Shown here: positions 1 through 5,864 of the stretch, piece after piece | How positions within the stretch are numbered: position 1 is the first letter of the stretch | Layout: each line of letters opens with the position of its first letter | Program-made: the position numbers and the translations under genes | Assembly: GCA_027067085.1 (NCBI GenBank) | Contig: JAMOMM010000436.1 | Coordinates: 1 to 7,425 of the forward strand | Direction: 5' to 3' | DNA: 7,425 nt | Origin: Hyphomicrobiales bacterium | GTDB taxonomy: Bacteria; Pseudomonadota; Alphaproteobacteria; Rhizobiales; Aestuariivirgaceae | The notes under the pieces: model-generated | The model's input: the letters and a program-made list of their open reading frames with translations, nothing else | What the model was told of the DNA's origin: nothing | Databases searched by the model: none

Positions 1-31
1 GCCTGCGAAACGAATAAAGCCACAGAACCAT

Positions 32-280
32 CTAATCACTTGATTGAGACTTCAATTGCTCCAGCACATAAATCCGACAAGCACTCGAAAGATTTCGCCG
101 CCCTCGGTTTTTATCAATGAGCTTTATCAATTGTGCAATCGATTGGCCTTGTTGATCGGCAAGAGTTTTGATTTCAATCCAAAACTCTTGCTCTAAAGAT
201 AAACTCGTTCGATGCCCCGCAATAGTAATAGAGCGCTTGATCGGCCCGCCATTATCCATTCGCTTAGCACCATCAGTCAT
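32..280 (-). CDS. Small ribbon-helix-helix (RHH_4-like) domain protein
   Basis: Predicted small DNA-binding protein of the ribbon-helix-helix class, 82 residues from the ATG at 280. The segment KRSITIAGHRTSLSLE fits the short beta-strand that inserts into the DNA groove. It is followed by two helices (EFWIEIKTLADQQG and SIAQLIKLIDKN) and a conserved-looking NLSSACRIYVLEQL end, the layout of the RHH_4 family common in alphaproteobacteria. Such proteins usually act as dimeric repressors, but the target here is unknown. The start is uncertain: the frame can begin at a GTG at 292 (four residues longer), the ATG at 280, or an ATG at 259 just before the domain, and none has a strong ribosome binding site. 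From 280 the gene overlaps the end of the DUF4169 gene by 8 nt, suggesting translational coupling. It is the last visible gene of the fumC cluster. Confidence 0.82.
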   Translation of the reverse strand: MTDGAKRMDNGGPIKRSITIAGHRTSLSLEQEFWIEIKTLADQQGQSIAQLIKLIDKNRGRRNLSSACRIYVLEQLKSQSSD

Positions 281-482
281 CTTGGGTTTCACCGTCTAGT
301 TTGTGGTCAGCCAATTTGTGGCCATCAAGATGGTTTTTTGCTTTTAGTTTTGTGACGTTATCTTCATTTTTCTGCGCACCTGTACGGCCGAACTTAGTCC
401 GATTTTCCTCAGCCTTCGTTTCCTTTTCAGCCCGTTGTTTTTGTTTACGAGCATGGCGTAGATTGATGATTTTTCCAGTCAT
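273..482 (-). CDS. DUF4169 family small charged protein
   Basis: A 69-residue protein very rich in Lys, Arg, Glu, Asp and Asn. It opens with TGKIINLRHARKQKQRAEKE and continues with ENRTKFGRTGAQK and a closing LDGHKL segment. This order (INLR-ARK start, NR-KFGRTKAEK-like centre, LDGH-L end) is what I recall of DUF4169, a family of unknown function found mainly in alphaproteobacteria. There is no signal peptide or membrane segment; the N-terminal half looks helical and possibly coiled-coil, and the rest disordered. An AGGAAAG ribosome binding site lies just upstream of the ATG. The gene begins 20 nt after the fumC stop and overlaps the next gene, so it is probably co-transcribed with both. The last third carries a repeated HKL(A/D) motif that may be slightly longer than the family norm. 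Function is not known. Confidence 0.85.
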   Translation of the reverse strand: MTGKIINLRHARKQKQRAEKETKAEENRTKFGRTGAQKNEDNVTKLKAKNHLDGHKLADHKLDGETQDD

Positions 483-502
483 AACTTTCCTGTTAAAATA
501 CT

Positions 503-1897
503 TTATGAAGGCCCGATCATGTCTTGCGGACGCACGATTTCATCAAATTCTTTTTCTGTCACAAAACCAAGACCAACCGCCTCTTGACGAAGGGTAGTGC
601 CGTTTTTATGGGCTGTTTTTGCAATTTTAGTCGCATTGTCATAGCCGATTTTTGGTGCCAACGCCGTCACCAACATCAAAGACCTTTCCATCAAGGCGGC
701 AATTTGTTTTTTGTTCGCGACAATGCCAACCACACATTTATCAGTAAAACTAATCGAGGCATCAGCAATCAAACGAATAGATTGCAGCACATTGTAAACC
801 ATCACAGGTTTATAAACATTCAGCTCAAAATGACCTTGCGAGCCAGCAATAGAAACTGTCGTATGATTACCCATCACCTGACAACAAACCATGGTCAGCG
901 CTTCGACCTGCGTAGGGTTTACTTTACCTGGCATGATTGATGACCCAGGCTCATTTTCAGGCAAAGACAACTCACCCAAACCAGAGCGCGGGCCAGAGCC
1001 AAGCAAGCGAATATCATTGGCAATTTTAAACAAACCAACAGCAATGGTGTTCAAAACACCAGAAACTTCAACCATCGCATCATGGGCGGCCAATGCTTCA
1101 AATTTGTTTTCAGCGGTAACAAAAGGCAAGCGCGTAATTTTTTTAACATTCGCTGCAAACTTTTTATCAAAACCCTTTTTGGTATTTAAGCCAGTGCCAA
1201 CAGCCGTGCCGCCCTGCGCCAACGGATATACTCGAGGTTGACAAGACTTAACCCGATCAATCGCCAATGCCACTTGCGCCGCATAACCAGAAAATTCTTG
1301 GCCCAATGTCAACGGTGTTGCATCTTGAGTATGCGTGCGGCCAATTTTAATAATCTTATTCCACTGTTTTGATTTTTTCGCCAAGGCTTTGTGCAAATGT
1401 CTCAATGCGGGCAATAACGAATGGTGTAATTCTTCACCCACCGCAATGTGCATTGCAGTTGGAAAAGTATCATTTGAACTTTGCGAACAATTCACGTGAT
1501 CGTTGGGGTGCACAGGATCTTTCGATGCCATTTTACCACCAAGCATTTCAATGGCCCGATTAGAAATCACCTCATTGGCATTCATATTAGATTGAGTACC
1601 TGATCCAGTCTGCCAAACAACCAACGGAAAGTTATCATCATGTTGACCATCGATCACCTCTTGAGCTGCTTCAACAATCGCATTGCCAATTTCAGGATCA
1701 AGAGTTTTCAAACTCATATTGGTCAAGGCCGCAGCCTTTTTCACCACACCAAGCGCCCGCACCATCGGAATTGGCATGGTCTCTCCACCAATTTTGAAGT
1801 TCCCCAATGAACGCTGGGTTTGAGCACCCCAATATTTATTGGCTGGCACTTCAAGTGGACCAAATGAATCAGTTTCTGTACGCGTTTTTTTAGCCAT
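503..1897 (-). CDS. fumC: Class II fumarate hydratase
   Basis: Catalyses reversible hydration of fumarate to L-malate in the TCA cycle; class II enzymes are iron-independent cytoplasmic homotetramers. The 464-residue length matches the family. The start ETDSFGPLEVPANKYWGAQT is the typical fumarase N-terminus. GRTHTQDATP places the catalytic His at residue 189, and the superfamily signature GSSIMPGKVNP has the SS-loop serines at residues 319-320. TGSGTQSNMNANEV and SSNDTFPTAMH, both substrate-site regions, are intact. The C-terminal small domain ends normally in RPQDMIGPS. The class II context and motif details separate it from aspartase and argininosuccinate lyase, which share the fold. The ATG at 1897 is preceded by an AGGGATC ribosome binding site at good spacing. 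It is the first gene of a likely operon with the DUF4169 and RHH genes. I see no frameshift or missing active-site residue. Confidence 0.97.
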   Translation of the reverse strand: MAKKTRTETDSFGPLEVPANKYWGAQTQRSLGNFKIGGETMPIPMVRALGVVKKAAALTNMSLKTLDPEIGNAIVEAAQEVIDGQHDDNFPLVVWQTGSGTQSNMNANEVISNRAIEMLGGKMASKDPVHPNDHVNCSQSSNDTFPTAMHIAVGEELHHSLLPALRHLHKALAKKSKQWNKIIKIGRTHTQDATPLTLGQEFSGYAAQVALAIDRVKSCQPRVYPLAQGGTAVGTGLNTKKGFDKKFAANVKKITRLPFVTAENKFEALAAHDAMVEVSGVLNTIAVGLFKIANDIRLLGSGPRSGLGELSLPENEPGSSIMPGKVNPTQVEALTMVCCQVMGNHTTVSIAGSQGHFELNVYKPVMVYNVLQSIRLIADASISFTDKCVVGIVANKKQIAALMERSLMLVTALAPKIGYDNATKIAKTAHKNGTTLRQEAVGLGFVTEKEFDEIVRPQDMIGPS

Positions 1898-1940
1898 GGT
1901 GAGGGATCCCTAAAAATAATAATTCAGTTAGGGCGTTTTA

Positions 1941-1982
1941 CACAAAAAAACCGCGCAAAACCACAAAAAAACAGCGCGAAAC
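1941..1982. repeat. 21-bp imperfect tandem repeat, two copies
   Basis: Two adjacent 21-nt units, 1941-1961 and 1962-1982, agree at 19 of 21 positions. Each reads CAC, then A7, then a GCGC core, then AAAC. The second unit supplies the A7 tract and one arm of the terminator that closes the DUF2892 gene; the first cannot form the same stem. The repeat lies between that terminator and the fumC start, where fumC promoter elements would be expected. It may be a simple local duplication. Confidence 0.75.
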
Positions 1983-1998
1983 AATGGTTCGCGCTGTT
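1965..1998 (-). terminator. Intrinsic terminator of the DUF2892 gene
   Basis: Reading on the minus strand, an 11-bp perfect GC-rich stem (AACAGCGCGAA pairing with TTCGCGCTGTT; arms 1988-1998 and 1970-1980) encloses a 7-nt loop and runs directly into seven T residues (complement of the A-run 1965-1971). It begins about 31 nt after the DUF2892 stop codon. No T-run follows on the plus strand, so it should act in one direction only, insulating fumC from transcription coming from upstream. Confidence 0.9.
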
Positions 1999-2029
1999 AA
2001 TTCAACAAGTATTTTAAAAAGCAGTTGGC

Positions 2030-2236
2030 TTAGTTTTTAAGGCCCATTGCTTTGAAAACCATTGCCGCTGGGCAAAATCCTGTAAATGAAGATTGGAAAA
2101 GGTTTGCACCAACAAAAGCGGCGAACCATAACCAAGGTGCTGCAGGAAAATTAATCTGCCCAGTAAAATGAGCACCAGCTAAACTAATCATAATAAACAA
2201 ACCTGCCATCGCAGTAATTGCACGTGAAATCGTCAT
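2030..2236 (-). CDS. DUF2892 (YgaP-like) small inner-membrane protein
   Basis: A 68-residue protein with two predicted transmembrane helices, roughly residues 4-22 (ITAMAGLFIMISLAG) and 31-50 (APWLWFAAFVGANLFQ), joined by a short loop. The start TISRAITAMAGLFIMISL and the end FTGFCPAAMVFKAMGLKN match the DUF2892 pattern, in which a conserved Phe-Cys-Pro segment follows the second helix. The same module forms the membrane part of the rhodanese YgaP; here it stands alone, with no rhodanese domain. The role of standalone DUF2892 proteins is not established. AAAGGA at 2245-2250 is a good ribosome binding site for the ATG at 2236. The gene has its own terminator and lies 213 nt from the EEP gene upstream, so it is probably transcribed alone. 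Confidence 0.88.
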   Translation of the reverse strand: MTISRAITAMAGLFIMISLAGAHFTGQINFPAAPWLWFAAFVGANLFQSSFTGFCPAAMVFKAMGLKN

Positions 2237-2267
2237 TGTCAGTATCCTTTAAATGAATTGATACCCC

Positions 2268-2297
2268 ATATTAGCGTTTTGGAATGTAGGTGCGCAA
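2268..2297 (-). promoter_or_regulatory. Candidate promoter of the DUF2892 gene
   Basis: On the minus strand, TTGCGC (2297-2292) and TAATAT (2273-2268) are separated by 18 nt. The implied start near 2260 would leave a short leader containing the AAAGGA ribosome binding site. The boxes match the sigma-70 consensus only partly (3 of 6 and 4 of 6), so this rests mostly on geometry. Confidence 0.28.
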
Positions 2298-2396
2298 GAG
2301 GAAAGTTTGCCGCTCAAAACTTAAATCACTTCCTCAACGCCATCATTGGTTCATTTCGAACTTACAGGCTCAAACCTCAGGCACGCCTTGCCACGT

Positions 2397-2440
2397 AATT
2401 ACATATAGTCATTGCCCTATCCAATTACACATAGACGTTG
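2397..2440. repeat. Pair of 18-bp imperfect direct repeats
   Basis: The segments 2397-2414 and 2423-2440 share 15 of 18 positions (AATTACA-ATAG-C-TTG, dashes marking the differences). They start 26 bp apart, between the EEP stop codon and the DUF2892 gene. They could be paired protein-binding sites upstream of the DUF2892 promoter or the remains of a local duplication; nothing in the sequence decides between these. Confidence 0.55.
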
Positions 2441-2449
2441 GAAAAGCGT

Positions 2450-3319
2450 TTATACTTCAACGCCAAAATAAATCGGAAAATGGTCAGAAGATTTTTCGGA
2501 TTGATTAACGCTAGCGCTGGTAACCTTCTCACCTATGCACGGTGTCACAAACATATAATCAAGTTTGGACATAGAACCATCAGGACTAACGCACGATAAC
2601 GTTGCCTCATTGTGAGGCATTACTAAAGGTTGCGCATCAATCAGCCCTGCCCCCGTTTTAGGGTGATGACTGACCATTGACGCATAATACTCACTATCAG
2701 GTTCAAAATTAAAATCACCAGGCAAAAGGGTCGCCATCGGAACAGCTGGTGCAGGTTGCCCACCAGTCCATGCCGCAATCGCTGGATTATCTTCCCAAAG
2801 GGGTAATTCATCAACCAGACCAAACACCAAGGATTTAATAAACTCAACTTGAGCCATCATCTGCACGCCAGGCAAATGAGTGAGATGCACACTAATGACC
2901 CTAATAGGTGTGTTCTCAACATTTATAACGGTTTCCAGCGCCACACGCGGAAAGTCAATTGGCGGAAATAGCTCCTCTGGAATATTGGTTTTAGGACGAG
3001 GCAAAGCATGGGCGCGCGAATATGCAATAGGCCAACGTGATAGGACCATATTACCAAACCCGGCCCGCCGATTGGTAATAACACCATCTTCATCTTTAGA
3101 ACTGGCATCCATTTCAAAACCAGAAGCATACGTGTAATAATAATTCAGTTTTTGGGCAATGATCTCTGGTTGGTTATCAAATTGACAAATCGGCCAGTTG
3201 GTCGTCACCTCTTGCAAACAGATAATATCATTGCCTTCAACGGCGGAAATAATACGGTTCAAATCATACTGACGGTCCTGCCCAAATCCGTATTGAATAT
3301 TATATGACGCAATTTTCAT
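2450..3319 (-). CDS. Endonuclease/exonuclease/phosphatase (EEP) family hydrolase
   Basis: A 289-residue protein covering one complete EEP domain, the metal-dependent fold shared by exonuclease III, DNase I and sphingomyelinases that cleaves phosphodiester or phosphomonoester bonds. The full signature set is present in order: Asn7 (ASYNIQ), metal-binding Glu37 (CLQEV), His145 (VHLTH), Asp202/Asn204 (PGDFNFEP), Asp254 (KLDYMFV) and the C-terminal Ser-Asp-His at 278-280 (SSDHFPI). A Pro/Gly/Ala-rich stretch at about residues 176-199 before GDFN looks like an extra loop. There is no signal peptide or membrane helix, so it is probably cytoplasmic. An AAGGGG ribosome binding site lies 7 nt before the ATG. 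The family is too diverse to assign a substrate (DNA, RNA, lipid or inositol phosphate). It is divergent from the thioredoxin gene across a 192-nt gap. Confidence 0.9.
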   Translation of the reverse strand: MKIASYNIQYGFGQDRQYDLNRIISAVEGNDIICLQEVTTNWPICQFDNQPEIIAQKLNYYYTYASGFEMDASSKDEDGVITNRRAGFGNMVLSRWPIAYSRAHALPRPKTNIPEELFPPIDFPRVALETVINVENTPIRVISVHLTHLPGVQMMAQVEFIKSLVFGLVDELPLWEDNPAIAAWTGGQPAPAVPMATLLPGDFNFEPDSEYYASMVSHHPKTGAGLIDAQPLVMPHNEATLSCVSPDGSMSKLDYMFVTPCIGEKVTSASVNQSEKSSDHFPIYFGVEV

Positions 3320-3511
3320 TGCAGTACCCCTTGTGACCCATTGCTTTTTCGCATTATCATATTCCCAAACAAAGATGCTTAGAGCGTTTCTTGGTTTGTT
3401 TGAATCACAGACACAGCATGAAACGCATAATTGCCAATATTGTAGATAGGTCTTTCTGGGTCAATATAAACCAGAAAGGTCCTAGTGCCAAAGTTTGATA
3501 AAGGTTAGACC
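3320..3511. other. Divergent intergenic region
   Basis: This region separates the minus-strand EEP gene from the plus-strand thioredoxin operon and must hold both promoters unless longer transcripts read in. I see no confident -35/-10 pair for either direction. It contains a 7-bp inverted repeat (GCGTTTC at 3384-3390, GAAACGC at 3420-3426) and the stronger two-part inverted repeat at 3447-3484, listed separately. There is no convincing small ORF or RNA gene. Confidence 0.6.
3447..3484 (+). promoter_or_regulatory. Two-part inverted repeat upstream of the thioredoxin operon
   Basis: The arms TAGG-CTTTCTGG (3447-3459) and CCAGAAAG-CCTA (3471-3484) give 8 perfect base pairs, then a small 1-by-2 mismatch, then 4 more pairs, around an 11-nt AT-rich centre. 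That centre contains TATAAA (3465-3470), a possible -10 box, which would put a repressor-style operator over the promoter; no matching -35 is evident. Read as RNA it would be a leader hairpin 17 nt before the AAGG ribosome binding site. No T-run follows, so it is not a terminator. Confidence 0.45.
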
Positions 3512-4558
3512 ATGCAAAAATTCCTAAAAATACTGTTCTTAATATTAGTTGTTCCTTTTATGGCAAGCGTCACGATTTCAAGCGCTTCAGCAGCGGAAAA
3601 AACCGTCGGCAAAGTCATTGGGGGCCAACAACACCGCGCACCTGACTGGTTTAAAGAAACCTTCCTTGATTTCAAAGAAGATGCGGCAGAAGCAGCCGCT
3701 GAAGGCAAGCACGCTATGATCTTTTTTGACCTCGCAGGTTGCCCCTATTGCGCCCGCATGATGGCCGAAAGCGTAGAGCCACAACGCGCCTTGATCGAAC
3801 CTTATTTTAATTCGATTGCCATCGACATTAAAGGTGCCAGAGAAGTTTCTACCGATGGTGAAAACCAAATGACTGAAAAGCAACTCGCAACAAAAATGGC
3901 GATTCGTTTCACTCCAACCATCGTATTTTTAGACGAAAATGCCAAACCAGTATTCCGCATCAATGGTTTTTGGAACGCATCACAGTTTCGTATTGCTCTA
4001 AAGTTTGTTCGCACCAAAGCCTACAAAAAAATGAAAATTGGGGCCTTTGCAAAATTACAAAAATCGGTTCCCTCTTATAAAATGAAAGACCACACCTTAT
4101 TGGCAAATGTAACAGATTTTTCCAAAATCAAAACACCCCTATTGGTTTTGTTCGAAGACGAAACATGTACAGCCTGTGCTGAATTGCACGAAAGCGTGCT
4201 CAATCGAAAAGCGGTTACTGAAGAATTAAAAAAATTCACCTTCGTTCGGCTAGATGCTCGCAAAGATAATCCCATCATTGATACAGATGGCAACAAAACC
4301 ACCACGGCCAAATGGGCCGAAAAACTCGGCGTGCGTATAAGCCCAACATTTATTTCTTTTGACGAAGGCAAAGAACGCCAACGTGTCGATGGCACACTAT
4401 ACTCACACCACTTTTCTGCAATTTTAGCCTATGTATCTGGCAAACATTACAAGCAACATGCCACATGGCTGTCTTATCTTGGTGTTCGCTCCAAAAAAAT
4501 GTTGGAGAGCGGCAAAAATGTCGATCTATCAAAAGACGGCATGCCCTTACCTCAATAA
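3512..4558 (+). CDS. Exported protein with two thioredoxin-fold domains
   Basis: A 348-residue predicted thiol-disulfide protein of the cell envelope. Residues 1-27 form a clear Sec signal peptide (KFLKILFLILVVPFMASV core, cleavage near ASA-AE). The first thioredoxin-like domain (about 45-175) has active site Cys77-Pro-Tyr-Cys80 in DLAGCPYC and the cis-Pro at Pro135 (FTPTIVF). The second (about 190-320) has Cys219-Thr-Ala-Cys222 in EDETCTAC and a cis-Pro at Pro278 (ISPTFISF). This resembles thioredoxin_2/SoxW-like proteins, but duplicated. CPYC is the motif typical of glutaredoxins. Both sites keep two cysteines, so both could be redox active; whether as reductase, oxidase or isomerase cannot be told. 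AAGG at 3501 gives a normal ribosome binding site. It is the first of three closely spaced genes, followed after 29 nt by the adenylate cyclase. Confidence 0.88.
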   Translation: MQKFLKILFLILVVPFMASVTISSASAAEKTVGKVIGGQQHRAPDWFKETFLDFKEDAAEAAAEGKHAMIFFDLAGCPYCARMMAESVEPQRALIEPYFNSIAIDIKGAREVSTDGENQMTEKQLATKMAIRFTPTIVFLDENAKPVFRINGFWNASQFRIALKFVRTKAYKKMKIGAFAKLQKSVPSYKMKDHTLLANVTDFSKIKTPLLVLFEDETCTACAELHESVLNRKAVTEELKKFTFVRLDARKDNPIIDTDGNKTTTAKWAEKLGVRISPTFISFDEGKERQRVDGTLYSHHFSAILAYVSGKHYKQHATWLSYLGVRSKKMLESGKNVDLSKDGMPLPQ

Positions 4559-4587
4559 GAATTTCAATAGGAATATAGCGTGTCGCA

Positions 4588-5841
4588 ATGTCCTTAAATT
4601 CGCCAGAATCAAAGTCCTTCGCATTACCCAAACCGTTACAAAAACCAATGCGAAGGCTACTGGAGGCTGGGACTTATGCCATACCCACCGCAGATAAAAA
4701 GCATTTCATTGCGCTTAATATCGTCGGCTATATGGCATCATTGACCTCGTTAAATTATGCCATTACCTACGCAGCCCATGATTACAACAACCTAAAACCT
4801 TTGGTGTTCGGCAACATTATTTCCGCCGTTTTAACCGCATGTGTACCCTTTTTTCATCGCTTTGGTAGGTTGGCTTCTGTCTATTTTTTAGTCAGCGTCA
4901 TTTTTGTTTTGATTTACTATTTCATCTCAATCCTTGGCCGCGACGCTGGCATTCAATTACACTATATCGGCGCATCAGCAGTTATTATTGTTGTCGCTGG
5001 AGAGAAGGTCCTTCGCTACACTATCCCCACTATTTTTATTGCCGCCATTTTGCATTTGCTCGCATGGTTTCAATTTCCAACTCCGCGACAAGGATTGATT
5101 TTATCTAAAGAATTTATCGACTTTCTCTATATCTTTTCAACTTTTTCCATCACCGCCGTCATTTCAATCGTGGTTTTTTACGCTTACCATCAAGTCCGTC
5201 AGGCCCAAGCGCGGGCCGATGCGCTGCTCTACAACATTATGCCCCAAGAAATTGCAGATCGATTAAAAGTAGCACCAAATGAAACCATTGCGGATCGGTT
5301 CAAAAAAGCCCACATCATCTTTGCCGACATGACAGGTTTTACCAATTTAACCAGCATGCTTGGCCCTCTTCAAACCACCGAATTACTCAATGATTTGTAT
5401 TCTGAATTCGATAAATCAGCAGCAGCCCATAACGTCGAGAAAATCAAAACCATCGGTGATGCCTATATGGCCGTTGCAGGTATTCCAACACCTAACAAGA
5501 ACGATACAGAAAACATCGCCAACATGGCGGTTGATTTTATGAAAATTGCCCAAAAAGTGAGCGGTCGTCACGGCGTTGATTTTGGATTGCGCATCGGCAT
5601 TGCCTCTGGCCCTATCATGGCTGGCATTATCGGCAAAGACCGCTTTGCATACGATGTCTGGGGTGATGCCGTAAATTTGGCTGCACGTTTAGAACCCATT
5701 GGCGATCGCGGCCATATCATGGTTGATGATACATTACGCGATGCGCTGGTCAAAAAATTTGATTTTAAACCCGTGGTTGATCTCGACCTAAAAGGCATCG
5801 GCAAAGTAACTGCATGGTTGCTTGAGACTAAAACCAAATAA
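4588..5841 (+). CDS. Membrane-anchored class III adenylate cyclase
   Basis: A 417-residue protein predicted to make cAMP from ATP. Six hydrophobic segments lie at about residues 40-62, 70-89, 95-115, 123-138, 143-162 and 177-198. A short amphipathic linker follows (VRQAQARADALLYNIMPQEI, about 204-223), like the transducer helix of other membrane cyclases, then the catalytic domain at about 235-412. All residues expected for an active homodimer are present: metal-binding Asp247 (FADMTGF) and Asp291 (IGDAYM), ATP-selecting Lys287 (KIKTIGD) and Asp356 (YDVWGD), and transition-state Asn363 and Arg367 (VNLAARLE). There is no HAMP, PAS or GAF domain; the membrane part probably senses the signal or anchors the enzyme. 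The ATG at 4588 is the only standard start before an in-frame TAG, though AGGAA is 14 nt away, a long spacing, so initiation may be weak or coupled. An alternative ATG lies at 4648. Confidence 0.93.
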   Translation: MSLNSPESKSFALPKPLQKPMRRLLEAGTYAIPTADKKHFIALNIVGYMASLTSLNYAITYAAHDYNNLKPLVFGNIISAVLTACVPFFHRFGRLASVYFLVSVIFVLIYYFISILGRDAGIQLHYIGASAVIIVVAGEKVLRYTIPTIFIAAILHLLAWFQFPTPRQGLILSKEFIDFLYIFSTFSITAVISIVVFYAYHQVRQAQARADALLYNIMPQEIADRLKVAPNETIADRFKKAHIIFADMTGFTNLTSMLGPLQTTELLNDLYSEFDKSAAAHNVEKIKTIGDAYMAVAGIPTPNKNDTENIANMAVDFMKIAQKVSGRHGVDFGLRIGIASGPIMAGIIGKDRFAYDVWGDAVNLAARLEPIGDRGHIMVDDTLRDALVKKFDFKPVVDLDLKGIGKVTAWLLETKTK

Positions 5842-5864
5842 CCCTCACAAAACAGGAAAAAACC

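Noticed and set aside
891..1241. 116-codon plus-strand frame inside fumC
   Set aside because: It is antisense to a conserved part of fumarase that includes the GSSIMPGKVNP signature, and the product looks like nothing known; a shadow of the real gene.
1916..1945. Possible fumC promoter on the minus strand (TTGTGT, 18 nt, TATTAT)
   Set aside because: The -10 match is good, but the implied start near 1909 would fall within the AGGGATC ribosome binding site, leaving almost no leader, so I do not list it.
2436..2462. CGTTG/CAACG inverted repeat at the end of the EEP gene as a terminator
   Set aside because: The stem has only 5 bp with a 17-nt loop, overlaps the coding end, and no T-run follows on the minus strand.
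2290..2508. 72-codon plus-strand frame overlapping the EEP 3' end
   Set aside because: It has no good ribosome binding site, its protein has no recognisable pattern, and its end lies antisense to the well-supported EEP gene.
4580..4597. Five-codon GTG-started mini-frame well spaced after AGGAA, before the cyclase ATG
   Set aside because: The spacing from AGGAA is good, but GTG-TCG-CAA-TGT-CCT-TAA is far too short to call; it is only a possible effect on cyclase initiation.
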